Shown here one piece after another: positions 41,669 to 51,619 of a stretch of 64,000 nt of DNA. The notes under the pieces are model-generated. The model searched no databases. It was not told the DNA's origin and worked only from the letters and a program-made list of their open reading frames with translations. Position 1 is the first letter of the stretch. Each line of letters starts with the position of its first letter. Source of the DNA: Mycolicibacterium fluoranthenivorans (GTDB lineage Bacteria > Actinomycetota > Actinomycetes > Mycobacteriales > Mycobacteriaceae); NCBI RefSeq assembly GCF_011758805.1, contig NZ_JAANOW010000002.1, positions 930,001 through 994,000 on the forward strand, given 5' to 3'. The position numbers and the translations under genes were made by a program.

Positions 41669-42448
41669 GTGAGGAGCTTGGTGTTCAAGACCAGTACCGC
41701 GGCGAAACCTGTACGGGCCATCGGCGGATTCTTCGCCATGGCGTTGGATACGGCTGTCGCCATCTTCCGGCCGCCGTTCCCGTGGCGTGAATTCGTCCTC
41801 CAGTCATGGTTTGTCGCACGGGTGTCACTGTTGCCGACGCTGATGCTGTCGATCCCGTTCACCGTTCTGACGGTGTTCACCTTCAACGTGCTGTTGGCCG
41901 AATTCGGCGCAGCAGACTTCTCGGGTACCGGCGCAGCGCTGGGAGCGGTCACCCAGATCGGTCCGATCGTCACTGTGCTGGTCGTCGCCGGCGCCGGCGC
42001 CACGGCGATGTGCGCGGACCTCGGAGCACGCACCATCCGCGAGGAACTGGACGCCCAACGCGTGATGGGGATCGATCCGATCCGGGCCCTGGTGGTCCCA
42101 CGTGTGCTGGCCGCAACCGTGGTGGCGCTGCTGTTGTCCTCACTGGTCATTCTGGTCGGTCTCGCAGGCGGATTCGCCTTCTCCGTGTTCTTTCAGCACG
42201 TGACACCTGGTGCGTTCGTGGCCGGACTCACCCTGGTCACAGGTGTCGGGGACGTCGTCGTCTCCCTCGTCAAGGCCACGTTGTTCGGGATGACGGCCGG
42301 CTTGATCGCCTGCTACATGGGCACCACCGTCGGCGGCGGCCCGGCCGGTGTCGGCAATGCGGTCAACGAGACCGTGGTGTTCTCGTTCCTCGCGCTCTTC
42401 ATCATCAACATCTTCATGACCGCAGTGGGAATCAAGGTGAACCTGTGA
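41669..42448 (+). CDS. yrbEA: Mce transporter permease YrbE-A
   Basis: The 259-residue MlaE/YrbE permease has about five or six membrane helices. It has the conserved cytoplasmic EExD-like stretch IREELDAQRVMGIDPIRALVVPRVLA and the family C-terminus GGGPAGVGNAVNETVV. Two YrbE subunits form the membrane core of the Mce lipid importer, driven by an MceG ATPase encoded elsewhere. The GTG at 41669 is taken. A GTG at 41681 with GAGGAG just upstream is a close alternative. Confidence 0.93.
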   Translation: MRSLVFKTSTAAKPVRAIGGFFAMALDTAVAIFRPPFPWREFVLQSWFVARVSLLPTLMLSIPFTVLTVFTFNVLLAEFGAADFSGTGAALGAVTQIGPIVTVLVVAGAGATAMCADLGARTIREELDAQRVMGIDPIRALVVPRVLAATVVALLLSSLVILVGLAGGFAFSVFFQHVTPGAFVAGLTLVTGVGDVVVSLVKATLFGMTAGLIACYMGTTVGGGPAGVGNAVNETVVFSFLALFIINIFMTAVGIKVNL

Positions 42449-43302
42449 GCGTCAAAACCACTATCCGACAGCGTTTCCCGCGGCTGTCGCGGCAGTCGCG
42501 GGCATGGCACGCGAGCTGGACCAGGGTCGGGGAGCAGACCCAGTTCTACGGGCGCACGCTCGGCTCGGCGGTGGATGTGTTCGTGCATTACAAGACCGAA
42601 CTGGTCAGGTTGATCGCTCAGATGAGTCTGGGAACGGGCGCGCTCGCCGTCATCGGTGGCACGGTCGTCATCGTCGGTTTTCTCACCGTCTCGACCGGTG
42701 CGCTGGTTGCCGTGCAGGGCTACAACCAGTTCGCCCAGGTCGGTGTGGAGGCGTTGACGGGTTTCGCCTCAGCGTATTTCAACGTGCGACTCATCGCGCC
42801 GCTGACGGCGGCCATCGCGATGGCCGCCACCATCGGTGCCGGCTCGACTGCGCAACTCGGTGCCATGCGCATCAACGAGGAGATCGACGCCTTGGAGGTG
42901 ATGGGGGTTCGTTCGCTGGCCTATCTGGCCACGACGCGCGTGCTCGCCGGTGTCGTTGTGGTGATACCGCTCTACTGCGTCGCGGTGATCATGTCCTTCC
43001 TGGCCGCCCGTGTCGGTACCACCGTGATATACGGCCAGTCCACCGGCGTCTACGACCACTACTTCCGCACCTTCCTCATTCCCACCGACCTGATCTGGTC
43101 GTTCGTCCAAGCCGTGGTCACCGCCGTCGTCATCATGCTCGTCCACACGTACTACGGTTTCACCGCTTCCGGGGGCCCCGCCGGGGTGGGTGAAGCGGTC
43201 GGTCGGGCCACGCGGACCTCACTGGTCGTCGCCGTATTCGTCACCCTGTTGGTCACGCTGTCCATCTATGGGCAGTCCGGCAACTTCAACCTGGCGGGCT
43301 GA
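42445..43302 (+). CDS. yrbEB: Mce transporter permease YrbE-B
   Basis: The 285-residue second YrbE permease has the family motif INEEIDALEVMGVRSLAYLATTRVLAG and the GGPAGVGEAVGRATRTS end. Its N-terminal 60 residues are basic and cytoplasmic. The GTG start overlaps the yrbEA stop (GTGA), so the two subunits are made in step. Confidence 0.94.
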   Translation: MSVKTTIRQRFPRLSRQSRAWHASWTRVGEQTQFYGRTLGSAVDVFVHYKTELVRLIAQMSLGTGALAVIGGTVVIVGFLTVSTGALVAVQGYNQFAQVGVEALTGFASAYFNVRLIAPLTAAIAMAATIGAGSTAQLGAMRINEEIDALEVMGVRSLAYLATTRVLAGVVVVIPLYCVAVIMSFLAARVGTTVIYGQSTGVYDHYFRTFLIPTDLIWSFVQAVVTAVVIMLVHTYYGFTASGGPAGVGEAVGRATRTSLVVAVFVTLLVTLSIYGQSGNFNLAG

Positions 43303-43306
43303 GCAG

Positions 43307-44704
43307 ATGGCGCGTCGAGCAGGCGAACCTCGGATCCACCCCGATTGGTGGACAGCGATTCTCATCGTGTTCACCGTCGGATGCATCGCCCTCACCTGGG
43401 CGCTGTTCAACGGCTCGTTCCGGCAGTATGTTCCGGTCACCCTCACCTCCGATCGCGCCGGCCTGGTGATGGAGGTCGGCGCGAAAGTCAAGATGCGCGG
43501 CGTGCAGGTGGGGCGTGTCGGGTCGATCGCCGGGGGGCGAGATCCGGTGAGTCTGCGACTGGAGCTGGACCCTGACAAGGTCCGCTATGTGCCCTCCAAC
43601 GTGGTGGCGCGGATCGCGTCGACCACGGTCTTCGGGGCCAAGTATGTCGACTTGATCTACCCCGAGGACCCGTCGGGTAAAGCGCTGGCGGCCGGTGCGG
43701 TGCTGCAGTCCCAGAACGTGAGCACCGAGGTGAACACCGTGTTCCAGGACCTCGTCGGCGTCATCAAGAAGATCGATCCCGCGAAGCTGAATTCGGTGCT
43801 CTCGGCGGTTGCCGAGGGTGTGCGTGGTCAGGGTCCGCGGATGGGCGAGGCCACGACGTCGGCCAATGAAGTGCTGACCGCCCTGAACGCGCGGTCGGAG
43901 ACCATCGGGCAGGACTGGCGCGCGTTCAGAGATTTCAACGACACCTATGCGGCCGCGGCACCGGACCTCATCCGGATCCTCGACGCTGCCGGCACCACCA
44001 GCACCACGGTGGCGTCCCAGGCGCACCAACTGGATTCGTTGTTGGTCAACGTCATCGGGTTCTCCCGGAGCGGCACCCAACTTCTCGGTCCGAACAAGGA
44101 CAACCTCGTCGATGCGATCAACGTCCTGCGTCCCACCACGGGTCTGTTCAACAAGTACAACCCCGAGTTGACGTGTCTGTTCCTCGGCGGAAAGAACGCG
44201 ATCGATTTCGGCCAGGCGGACTACACCGGTGGCGCCAACGGCAAGTCGCTGATCGTCGACGCCGCGCTGCTCCTCGGTGATGATCCCTACCGATATCCCG
44301 ACAACCTCCCGATCAACGGGGCCAAGGGCGGCCCCGGGGGTAAACCGGGCTGTGGATCGTTGCCGGATGTGGCCAAGAACTGGCCGGTACGCACCCTCGT
44401 CACCAACACCGGGTTCGGTACTGGACTGGACAACCGACCCAATCCGGGAATCGGTTTCCCGGGGTGGGCCAACTTCTTCCCGGTGACCCGGGCCGTGCCG
44501 GAACCTCCGAGCATCCGCTACCAGGGTGGTCCGGCCCCAGGTCCCACCTCGCCATGGGAACCGCCCTACGGCGCTGCGCAGTACGGACCCGGCGGGGCGC
44601 CGCTCTTCCCCGGAGTGCCACCCGCGCCGCCGGATGCCCAGGCGCCCATCCCTCCGGGGATCGGCGGCCCGGCGCCGGATCCGTCGACGCAGCCACCGGG
44701 ATGA
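43307..44704 (+). CDS. mceA: Mce family protein, MceA position
   Basis: The 465-residue protein has one N-terminal membrane helix (about 15-35) and then an MCE/MlaD domain (about 40-120: LVMEVGAKVKMRGVQVGRVGSI). A helical region (to about 300) and a Pro/Gly-rich tail follow. Six such proteins (A-F) form a hexameric tube that carries lipids across the periplasm to YrbE. The ATG is 4 bp after the yrbEB stop. Confidence 0.95.
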   Translation: MARRAGEPRIHPDWWTAILIVFTVGCIALTWALFNGSFRQYVPVTLTSDRAGLVMEVGAKVKMRGVQVGRVGSIAGGRDPVSLRLELDPDKVRYVPSNVVARIASTTVFGAKYVDLIYPEDPSGKALAAGAVLQSQNVSTEVNTVFQDLVGVIKKIDPAKLNSVLSAVAEGVRGQGPRMGEATTSANEVLTALNARSETIGQDWRAFRDFNDTYAAAAPDLIRILDAAGTTSTTVASQAHQLDSLLVNVIGFSRSGTQLLGPNKDNLVDAINVLRPTTGLFNKYNPELTCLFLGGKNAIDFGQADYTGGANGKSLIVDAALLLGDDPYRYPDNLPINGAKGGPGGKPGCGSLPDVAKNWPVRTLVTNTGFGTGLDNRPNPGIGFPGWANFFPVTRAVPEPPSIRYQGGPAPGPTSPWEPPYGAAQYGPGGAPLFPGVPPAPPDAQAPIPPGIGGPAPDPSTQPPG

Positions 44705-44753
44705 GCACAGCCATGACACGACTCCATCAGACGAACAGTGAGAGGCCGACGAC

Positions 44754-45782
44754 GTGAGAGACAACCTGTCAGGCGCAGCCTGGCGGCTCACCGTGTTCGT
44801 GATCGTGGCAGCACTGGGAATGTTCGCACTGCTCACGATTTTCGCGCAGTTCCGTTTCGACGAGGCACGGACGTTTCGGGCGGCGTTCACGAATGTGACC
44901 GGACTGGAGAACGGAAACTTCGTGCGCATCGCCGGTGTCGAAGTCGGCAAGGTCAAGCGCATCGCGCTGAACAAGGACAGCACGGTGACCGTCGAGTTCA
45001 CCGCGCAGGACTCGGTCGTGCTGACCGAAGGCAGCCGCGCGGCGATCCGTTACGACAACGTCATCGGCGGTCGCTACCTGGCTCTCGAAGAGGGCACCGG
45101 GTCACCCAGGCTGCTGCAGCCCGGCGCCACCATCCCCGTCGACCGCACCTCACCCGCCCTGGACCTGGATGCCTTGATCGGTGGCTTCCGGCCGTTGTTC
45201 CGCGCCTTGGATCCCAACCAGGTGAATGCGCTGAGCGGACAACTACTTTCGGCGCTACAAGGTCAGGGCGCGACGGTCGGCTCGTTTCTCTCGCAGACCG
45301 CGGCACTGACCAACACCCTGGCCGACCGCGACCAACTGGTGGGCCAGGTCGTGACCAATCTCAGCACCGTGCTCGGTTCCCTCGGCGATCAGAAGGAGAA
45401 GTTCGGCACCGCAGTCGATTCGCTGTCGGAGATCGTGCACACCCTCGAATCGCGAAAAGGCGATCTGAGCAATGCCGTGGCGTATTCGAATGCCGCGGCC
45501 GGCAGTATCGCCGATCTCTTGGCCCAGGCGCGGCCGCCGCTGGCCACCACGGTCAAGGAGACCGACCGGACAGCCGGCATCGTGGTCGCCGACCACGACT
45601 ACGTCGACAATCTGTTGGCGACCCTGCCCGAGTCGTACCGAATTCTGGGACGGCAGGGCCTCAACGGCGACTACTTCTCGTTCTACATCTGCGATCTGGT
45701 GTTGAAGCTCAACGGTAAAGGTGGACAGCCCGTCTACGTCAAGATGGCAGGCCAGGATTCGGGGAGGTGCACTCCGCGATGA
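44754..45782 (+). CDS. mceB: Mce family protein, MceB position
   Basis: The 342-residue protein has an N-terminal helix (LTVFVIVAALGMFALLTIFAQ), an MCE domain (VTGLENGNFVRIAGVEVGKVKRI) and a helical tail without the Pro-rich extension, which is usual for MceB. A 49-bp gap separates it from mceA; the GTG start has a weak ribosome site. Its stop overlaps the mceC start (ATGA). Confidence 0.95.
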   Translation: MRDNLSGAAWRLTVFVIVAALGMFALLTIFAQFRFDEARTFRAAFTNVTGLENGNFVRIAGVEVGKVKRIALNKDSTVTVEFTAQDSVVLTEGSRAAIRYDNVIGGRYLALEEGTGSPRLLQPGATIPVDRTSPALDLDALIGGFRPLFRALDPNQVNALSGQLLSALQGQGATVGSFLSQTAALTNTLADRDQLVGQVVTNLSTVLGSLGDQKEKFGTAVDSLSEIVHTLESRKGDLSNAVAYSNAAAGSIADLLAQARPPLATTVKETDRTAGIVVADHDYVDNLLATLPESYRILGRQGLNGDYFSFYICDLVLKLNGKGGQPVYVKMAGQDSGRCTPR

Positions 45783-47140
45783 AGGCATTCCAAGAACGAA
45801 ACCCGTTCATCATCGGTGCCGTCGGAGTGGTCGCGGTGACGGCGATCGGCGTCGGTGTCCTCAACTACGACAAGCTGCCCCTGGTGTCCGCGCAGACCAG
45901 CTACGCCGCCTATTTCGCCGAAGCGGGTGGTCTCACGTCCGGTGCCGAGGTGCAGGTCTCCGGATTCAAGATCGGCAAGGTCGAGAGCATCTCCCTAGAC
46001 GGCGCAAAGGTTCTCGTCCGGTTCCAGGTCGACGACGATGTGCACCTGGGTGATCGCACCGAAGCCGCGGTCAAGACGAAAAGCCTGCTGGGGTCCAAGA
46101 TTCTGGACATCACCCCGCGCGGTGACGGAGAGCAGAAGGACGTCATCCCGCTGGAGCGCACCATTTCGGCATATCAGCTGCCGGATGCGCTCGGCGACAT
46201 CACGGCTCAGATCAGCGGATTGAACACCGATCAGCTGTCCGCCTCGCTGTCCACACTGGCCGACACCTTTCGCAATACCCCGGAAGACCTCCGGCTCGCC
46301 GTGGACGGTGTCGGTCGCTTCTCGGACACCCTCAACCGCCGTGACGACCAACTGCGCAACCTGCTGGCCAACGCGAACAAGGCGACCAGCGTTCTCGCCG
46401 AGCGCAGTGACAAGATCGTCCAACTCGTCCGTGATTCCAACGCGTTGCTGATCGCACTGGAGGGTCAGCGCGCCGCGCTGGATCAGATCTCGAACAACAT
46501 CTCGGCGCTGGCGGCCCAGATCAACGGGTTCATCGGTGACAACCGTGACACGCTCAAACCGGCTCTGGACAAGCTGAACGGCGCGCTGACCATCGTCGCC
46601 AATCGGAAAGCCGAAGTCCAGCAGTCGATCAAGGGCTTCACGTCGTACGCCTTCGCACTCGGCGAGTCGGTGGCATCGGGTCCGTTCTTCAAGGCCTACC
46701 TGTCCAACCTGTTGCCGGGGCAGTTCGTTCAGCCGTTCATCGACGCCGCCTTCTCGGATCTCGGCCTGGACCCGCACGTGCTCGCGCCCTCCCAGCGCAC
46801 CGACCCCCAGACCGGCCAGCCCGGCACCCCGGCACTTCCCGTTCCGTTCCCGCGGACCGGGCAGAGTGGCGAGCCCAGGATGACCATCCCGGATGCCATC
46901 ACCGGCAAGCCCGGCGATCAGCAATGCGGGCCGCCGGGCATCCCGTTGCCCGGTCCCGGGTGCTATCCCTACCGCGACCCCGGTCCGCCGGCGGCGCCCG
47001 GCGGACCCCCGCCCGGTCCACCGGCGCCCGAATCCCCGGGCCACGTGTCCGTGCCCGAGCCGACTCCGAGCGCTGTCTACCAGCCCGCGCCCGGTGAGAT
47101 CGGTCCCGACGGCACTCCCGTTGCAGGAGAACACCAATGA
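45779..47140 (+). CDS. mceC: Mce family protein, MceC position
   Basis: The 453-residue protein has a helix at about 11-30, an MCE domain (GGLTSGAEVQVSGFKIGKVESI), a long coiled helical part, and a tail of about 110 residues rich in Pro and Gly after residue 340. ATGA overlaps join it to mceB and mceD. Pro-rich tails in MceC and MceA may contact the cell envelope. Confidence 0.95.
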   Translation: MKAFQERNPFIIGAVGVVAVTAIGVGVLNYDKLPLVSAQTSYAAYFAEAGGLTSGAEVQVSGFKIGKVESISLDGAKVLVRFQVDDDVHLGDRTEAAVKTKSLLGSKILDITPRGDGEQKDVIPLERTISAYQLPDALGDITAQISGLNTDQLSASLSTLADTFRNTPEDLRLAVDGVGRFSDTLNRRDDQLRNLLANANKATSVLAERSDKIVQLVRDSNALLIALEGQRAALDQISNNISALAAQINGFIGDNRDTLKPALDKLNGALTIVANRKAEVQQSIKGFTSYAFALGESVASGPFFKAYLSNLLPGQFVQPFIDAAFSDLGLDPHVLAPSQRTDPQTGQPGTPALPVPFPRTGQSGEPRMTIPDAITGKPGDQQCGPPGIPLPGPGCYPYRDPGPPAAPGGPPPGPPAPESPGHVSVPEPTPSAVYQPAPGEIGPDGTPVAGEHQ

Positions 47141-48420
47141 CCCAACCGCGCATCCGCATTGCCGTGGTGGCCCTCTTTGCACTACTGCTGATCGCCGGGC
47201 TCGTCGTGGTCATCCCGGCGACGACGAACATCTCGCGCACCCAGGTCGTGGCCTATTTCGACAACACGAACGGTCTCTTCGTCGGTGACGAAGTCCGCAT
47301 CCTCGGCGTCCCGGTCGGCGAGATCGACCGGATCGACGTCGAGCCGCAGCGGGCGAAGGTCAGCTTCTGGGTGCAGGACAAGTACAAGGTGCCGGCCGAC
47401 GCCAAGGCGGTCATTCTCGCGCCCTCGCTGGTCACCGCCCGGGCCATTCAGCTCACGCCTGCCTACACGGCGGGACCGACGTTGGCCGACGGGGCCGTCA
47501 TCCCGCGGGAGCGGACCGCCGTCCCGGTCGAATGGGACGATGTCCGTACCCAGCTGCAGCGTTTGACCGAGATGCTGCAGCCCACCGAACCCGGCGGTAC
47601 CAGCACACTCGGGTCTTTGGTCAACACCGCCGCCGACAACCTGCGCGGTCGTGGGGCGAGCATCCACGACACTCTGGTCAAGTTGTCCCAGGCGACCTCG
47701 GCGCTCGGTGACCACAGCAGCGACCTGTTCAGCACGCTGCGGAATCTGTCACTGCTGGTCTCGGCGCTGCAGGACAGCTCGGGTCTGATGAAGCAGCTCA
47801 ACCAGAATCTCGCGTCGGTCAGCGGGGCTCTCGCCGACGACCCGGATGAGGTGAGCAACGCCGTGCGCAATGTCAGCGATGTCTCGCGATCAGTGTCGAA
47901 ATTCGTGGCAGACAACAAGGAATCACTGGGCACCACCTCCGACAAACTGGGTGCGGTGTCGCAGACGGTCACCGAGAGCATCGACGATGTCAAGCAGTTG
48001 CTGCACATCTCGCCGACCGTCTTGCAGAACTTCATCAACATCTATCAGCCGGCGCAGGGAACGTTGTCGGGCGCCCTGTCGACGAACAACTTCAGCGATC
48101 CGATCAGCTTCATCTGTGGTGCGGTCCAGGCCGCGTCACGACTCAACGCCGAGCAATCGTCGAAGCTGTGCGTGCAGTATCTGGCCCCGATTGTGAAGAA
48201 CCGCCAGATGAACTTCTTCCCGATCGGCGGCAACCCCATCGTCGGCGCCACCGCCCGGCCAAACGAAGTGACCTACAGCGAGGACTGGATGCGTCCCGAC
48301 TACGTCCCGCCGTCACCGGCAGCCCCAGCCGCCGCAGCGCCGCTGCCGGCCGAGGCGGCTCAACCGGATCCCGCGGCAGGACTTCCGGGAATGATGGTTC
48401 CCGCCGGAGCAGGCTCATGA
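47137..48420 (+). CDS. mceD: Mce family protein, MceD position
   Basis: The 427-residue protein has an N-terminal helix (IAVVALFALLLIAGLVVVI), an MCE domain (NGLFVGDEVRILGVPVGEIDRIDVEPQ), helical repeats to about 320, and an Ala/Pro-rich end. It is joined by 4-bp overlaps to mceC and mceE. Confidence 0.95.
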   Translation: MTQPRIRIAVVALFALLLIAGLVVVIPATTNISRTQVVAYFDNTNGLFVGDEVRILGVPVGEIDRIDVEPQRAKVSFWVQDKYKVPADAKAVILAPSLVTARAIQLTPAYTAGPTLADGAVIPRERTAVPVEWDDVRTQLQRLTEMLQPTEPGGTSTLGSLVNTAADNLRGRGASIHDTLVKLSQATSALGDHSSDLFSTLRNLSLLVSALQDSSGLMKQLNQNLASVSGALADDPDEVSNAVRNVSDVSRSVSKFVADNKESLGTTSDKLGAVSQTVTESIDDVKQLLHISPTVLQNFINIYQPAQGTLSGALSTNNFSDPISFICGAVQAASRLNAEQSSKLCVQYLAPIVKNRQMNFFPIGGNPIVGATARPNEVTYSEDWMRPDYVPPSPAAPAAAAPLPAEAAQPDPAAGLPGMMVPAGAGS

Positions 48421-49556
48421 CGGCGCCCAGGCGTCTCGGCGCGGCGGTGATCGCGGTGACTGTGCTGTCCATGCTGCTCACCGGCTGCGGGGGTTGGCAC
48501 GGTTTGAACTCCGTGCCCATGCCGGGGACCGAGGGCGACGGGCCCGGAGCCTTCACCATCCAGGCGCAGATGCCGGACGTGAACAACATTCAGCAGAACT
48601 CCCGCGTCCGGGTCGGGGACGTCAACGTGGGCACGGTGACCAATATCGAACGCCAGGGCTGGCACGCTCTGCTGACGATGCGCCTCAACGGTGATGTGAA
48701 GTTGCCCGCCAACGCGACCGCGACGATCGGCCAGACCAGCCTGCTCGGTTCACTGCACATCGAGCTGGCGCCACCGGTCGCCGAACCGGCCGAGGGCCGA
48801 CTGCACGAGGGGTCGTTGATCCCGTTGGCATCCGGGGGTGGGTACCCGTCGACGGAACAGACGTTGGCCGCGGTATCGCTGCTGCTCAACGGCGGCGGTA
48901 TCGGCCAGATACAAGACATCACCACCGCATTCGGCACGGCATTCGCCGGACGTGAGAAAGATCTGAGAAGTCTGATCACTCAACTCGATACGTTCGTGCG
49001 GAATACCAATGCTCAGACCGACGACATCATCGCCGCCACCGACAGCCTCAACAATCTGGTCTCCGGATTCGCCGAGCAGAGGCCCGTGGTGGACAAAGCG
49101 CTGGACACCATCCCGGATGCGTTGGCGGTTCTCAAAGACGAACGCACCAAGCTGGCCGACACCCTCGATCAGCTCGGCAAATTCAGTGCACTGGCCGCAG
49201 ATTCGGCCAACCAGACCAAGGAGGCTCTGGTCCAGGAACTCAAGGACATCGGCCCCGTGCTGAAGTCGCTGGCCGACTCCGGACCTGCACTCACCCGTTC
49301 CCTGAGCTTCTTCTCGGTGTACCCCTTCGCGAAGGAGACGCTGAGCAAGTGGTTCCGCGGTGACTACGCGAACCTGACCGCGATCATCGACCTGACACTG
49401 AGCCGGCTCGACTCGTCCTTCCTCACCGGCACGCGGTGGGAGGGCAACCTCACCGAACTCGAAATGCAATGGGGCCGCACCATCGGTCAATTGCCGAGTC
49501 CGTACACCTCAGGCAATCCATTGATCATTCCGTACCACCTGAATCAGGGGCCCTAG
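48417..49556 (+). CDS. mceE: Mce family lipoprotein, MceE (LprK-like) position
   Basis: The 379-residue protein has a lipobox LLTGC with lipidated C24 in place of the transmembrane anchor, the hallmark of the MceE subunit. Its MCE domain includes VNNIQQNSRVRVGDVNVGTVTNI. It overlaps the mceD stop (ATGA) and ends directly before the mceF ATG. Confidence 0.95.
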   Translation: MTAPRRLGAAVIAVTVLSMLLTGCGGWHGLNSVPMPGTEGDGPGAFTIQAQMPDVNNIQQNSRVRVGDVNVGTVTNIERQGWHALLTMRLNGDVKLPANATATIGQTSLLGSLHIELAPPVAEPAEGRLHEGSLIPLASGGGYPSTEQTLAAVSLLLNGGGIGQIQDITTAFGTAFAGREKDLRSLITQLDTFVRNTNAQTDDIIAATDSLNNLVSGFAEQRPVVDKALDTIPDALAVLKDERTKLADTLDQLGKFSALAADSANQTKEALVQELKDIGPVLKSLADSGPALTRSLSFFSVYPFAKETLSKWFRGDYANLTAIIDLTLSRLDSSFLTGTRWEGNLTELEMQWGRTIGQLPSPYTSGNPLIIPYHLNQGP

Positions 49557-51032
49557 ATGGTTCTCAGCAGACGAGTCCTCATCCAGCTGGCGTTCTTCGC
49601 CGTGATCACGCTGGTCGGCGGGACCATCATGATCTTCAACTACATGGGTCTGCCCGGCCTGCTGTTCGGCGTCGGTCAGTACAAGGTCTCCGTCGAGTTG
49701 CCCGCGGCCGCAGGTCTCTACAAGAACGCCAACGTCACTTACCGGGGCACCGAGGTCGGCAAGGTGACCGATGTCCGCCTCGACGACAACGGCGTGGTCG
49801 CCGATCTTGCGCTGAAATCCGGAATCCCTATTCCCGGCGACCTGACGGCCGAAGTGCACAGTGCGTCATCGATCGGTGAGCAGTACGTCGCCCTGCTGCC
49901 GCACGGGGACGGAAGTCCGCTGAAGGCAGGCGATGTCATCCCGAGGGATCGCACCTCGGTCCCTCCTGATATCAGCACGCTGCTGGCGGCGACGGACAAG
50001 GGGCTGGACGCGATCCCCGGTGACAACCTGCAGACGGCGGTCGGTGAGGCGGCCACCGCGGTCGGGGGATTGGGACCGGATCTGGCCAGACTGGTCAAGG
50101 GCTCCACCACGCTGGCGATCGACGCACGCAAGAATCTCGACTCCCTCACCAATCTGATCGACAATTCCAGACCCATCCTCGATTCGCAGACCGCGACCGC
50201 CGGCTCGATCGAGAACTGGGCCGCGAACCTGGCATCGGTGACATCGCAACTGAAGCGCGAGGACACGTCGGTCCGGGGGATCCTCAAGGACGGCCCGGAG
50301 GCGGCAGATCAGGTCCGGCAGTTGTTCGACCGGTTGCAGCCCACCCTGCCGGTGGTCCTGGCGAACCTGGTCACGATCGGCGACGTGGCGGTGACCTATC
50401 AGCCGAATATCGAACAGCTCCTGGTTCTCGCCCCGTCGGCGGTCGAGGTGGTACAGGGTGCAGGCGTCACCAACCGCAACACCAAGCAGGCGTACAAAGG
50501 TGCCTTCTTGAGCTTCAACCTGAACCTCAACCTGCCGCCACCATGCCTGACCGGCTATCTCCCGCCACAGCAGGCCCGGACGACCAGTCTCACCGACTAT
50601 CCGGACCGCCCGGCCGGTGAATTCTATTGCCGGGTACCGCAGGACTCGCAATTCAACGTGCGGGGTGCGCGCAACTATCCGTGCGAAACGCGTCCGGGTA
50701 AGCGCGCGCCGACGGTGAAGATGTGTGAAAGCGACGAGAACTACGTCCCCCTCAACGACGGCTTCAACTGGAAGGGCGACCCCAACGCGACGTTGTCCGG
50801 GCAGCCGATTCCTCAGCTGCCGCCCGCGGCGGGGCCGGGTACGGCACCTACCGGCACATCGGGTGCCGCGCCGCCGGGCCCGGTTGCGCCGCCGATCGCC
50901 GTGGCGCAGTACGACCCGGCGACGGGGAGTTACCTCGGTCCGGACGGCCACGTCTACACCCAGGCCAACCTGGCCCACAACGCTCAGGAGCAGACATGGC
51001 AGTCGATGATGATGCCGCCGAACCCGAAGTGA
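49557..51032 (+). CDS. mceF: Mce family protein, MceF position
   Basis: The 491-residue protein has an N-terminal helix (LIQLAFFAVITLVGGTIMIFNYMG), an MCE domain (AGLYKNANVTYRGTEVGKVTDVRL), a helical section, a Cys-containing region after about residue 330 and a Pro/Gly-rich tail. The ATG follows the mceE stop with no gap. Its end overlaps the first mce-associated gene by 37 bp. Confidence 0.95.
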   Translation: MVLSRRVLIQLAFFAVITLVGGTIMIFNYMGLPGLLFGVGQYKVSVELPAAAGLYKNANVTYRGTEVGKVTDVRLDDNGVVADLALKSGIPIPGDLTAEVHSASSIGEQYVALLPHGDGSPLKAGDVIPRDRTSVPPDISTLLAATDKGLDAIPGDNLQTAVGEAATAVGGLGPDLARLVKGSTTLAIDARKNLDSLTNLIDNSRPILDSQTATAGSIENWAANLASVTSQLKREDTSVRGILKDGPEAADQVRQLFDRLQPTLPVVLANLVTIGDVAVTYQPNIEQLLVLAPSAVEVVQGAGVTNRNTKQAYKGAFLSFNLNLNLPPPCLTGYLPPQQARTTSLTDYPDRPAGEFYCRVPQDSQFNVRGARNYPCETRPGKRAPTVKMCESDENYVPLNDGFNWKGDPNATLSGQPIPQLPPAAGPGTAPTGTSGAAPPGPVAPPIAVAQYDPATGSYLGPDGHVYTQANLAHNAQEQTWQSMMMPPNPK

Positions 51033-51580
51033 CGACAGCAACCCCGGATACCGCGGAGTACCCGCCGGACCAGGACGGCGCATCACGCACATGGCGCCGT
51101 GACCCGGCAAAGCTGGCCTTGGTGGGCGGTCTCCTCGCCGCCATCGGCGTGGCATCGCTGGGGGCTTGGCTCGGTGTGCGGGCCCATCAGTCCCGGCAGC
51201 TCGACCAACGGCAGACATCGTTTGTCGACGTGGCGCGGCAAGCCGCGACCGATCTCACGACGATCGATCACCATGAGGTCGAAGGCGATGTGAAGCGCAT
51301 TCTCGACTCGGCGACCGGCGCGTTCTACGACGACTTCAACAATCGCGCAGAGCCTTTCATCGAGGTGGTGAAGAAGACGCAGTCGAAGTCCGTGGGAACG
51401 GTGGTCTCGGCCGGCATCGAGTCCGAGACCGATCAGGACGCGCAGGTACTGGTCGCGGTGAGCGTCAAGACGACTGTCGCCGACGGGACAGAACAACGGC
51501 CTCGGTCGTGGCGGATGCGGATCTCGGTACAGAGGCTGGGGAACGAGGTCAAGGTATCCAACGTCGCCTTCGTGCCCTAG
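50996..51580 (+). CDS. Mce-associated membrane protein 1
   Basis: The 194-residue protein has a hydrophilic N-terminus, one membrane helix (about 40-62: LALVGGLLAAIGVASLGAWLGV) and an outer domain of the Mas type (EGDVKRILDSATGAFYDDF). These accessory proteins stabilise Mce complexes. The start lies 37 bp inside the end of mceF. Confidence 0.9.
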   Translation: MAVDDDAAEPEVTTATPDTAEYPPDQDGASRTWRRDPAKLALVGGLLAAIGVASLGAWLGVRAHQSRQLDQRQTSFVDVARQAATDLTTIDHHEVEGDVKRILDSATGAFYDDFNNRAEPFIEVVKKTQSKSVGTVVSAGIESETDQDAQVLVAVSVKTTVADGTEQRPRSWRMRISVQRLGNEVKVSNVAFVP

Positions 51581-51619
51581 GCACTTCATCATCAGTTCCG
51601 AACCGCGAGAAGGATACCC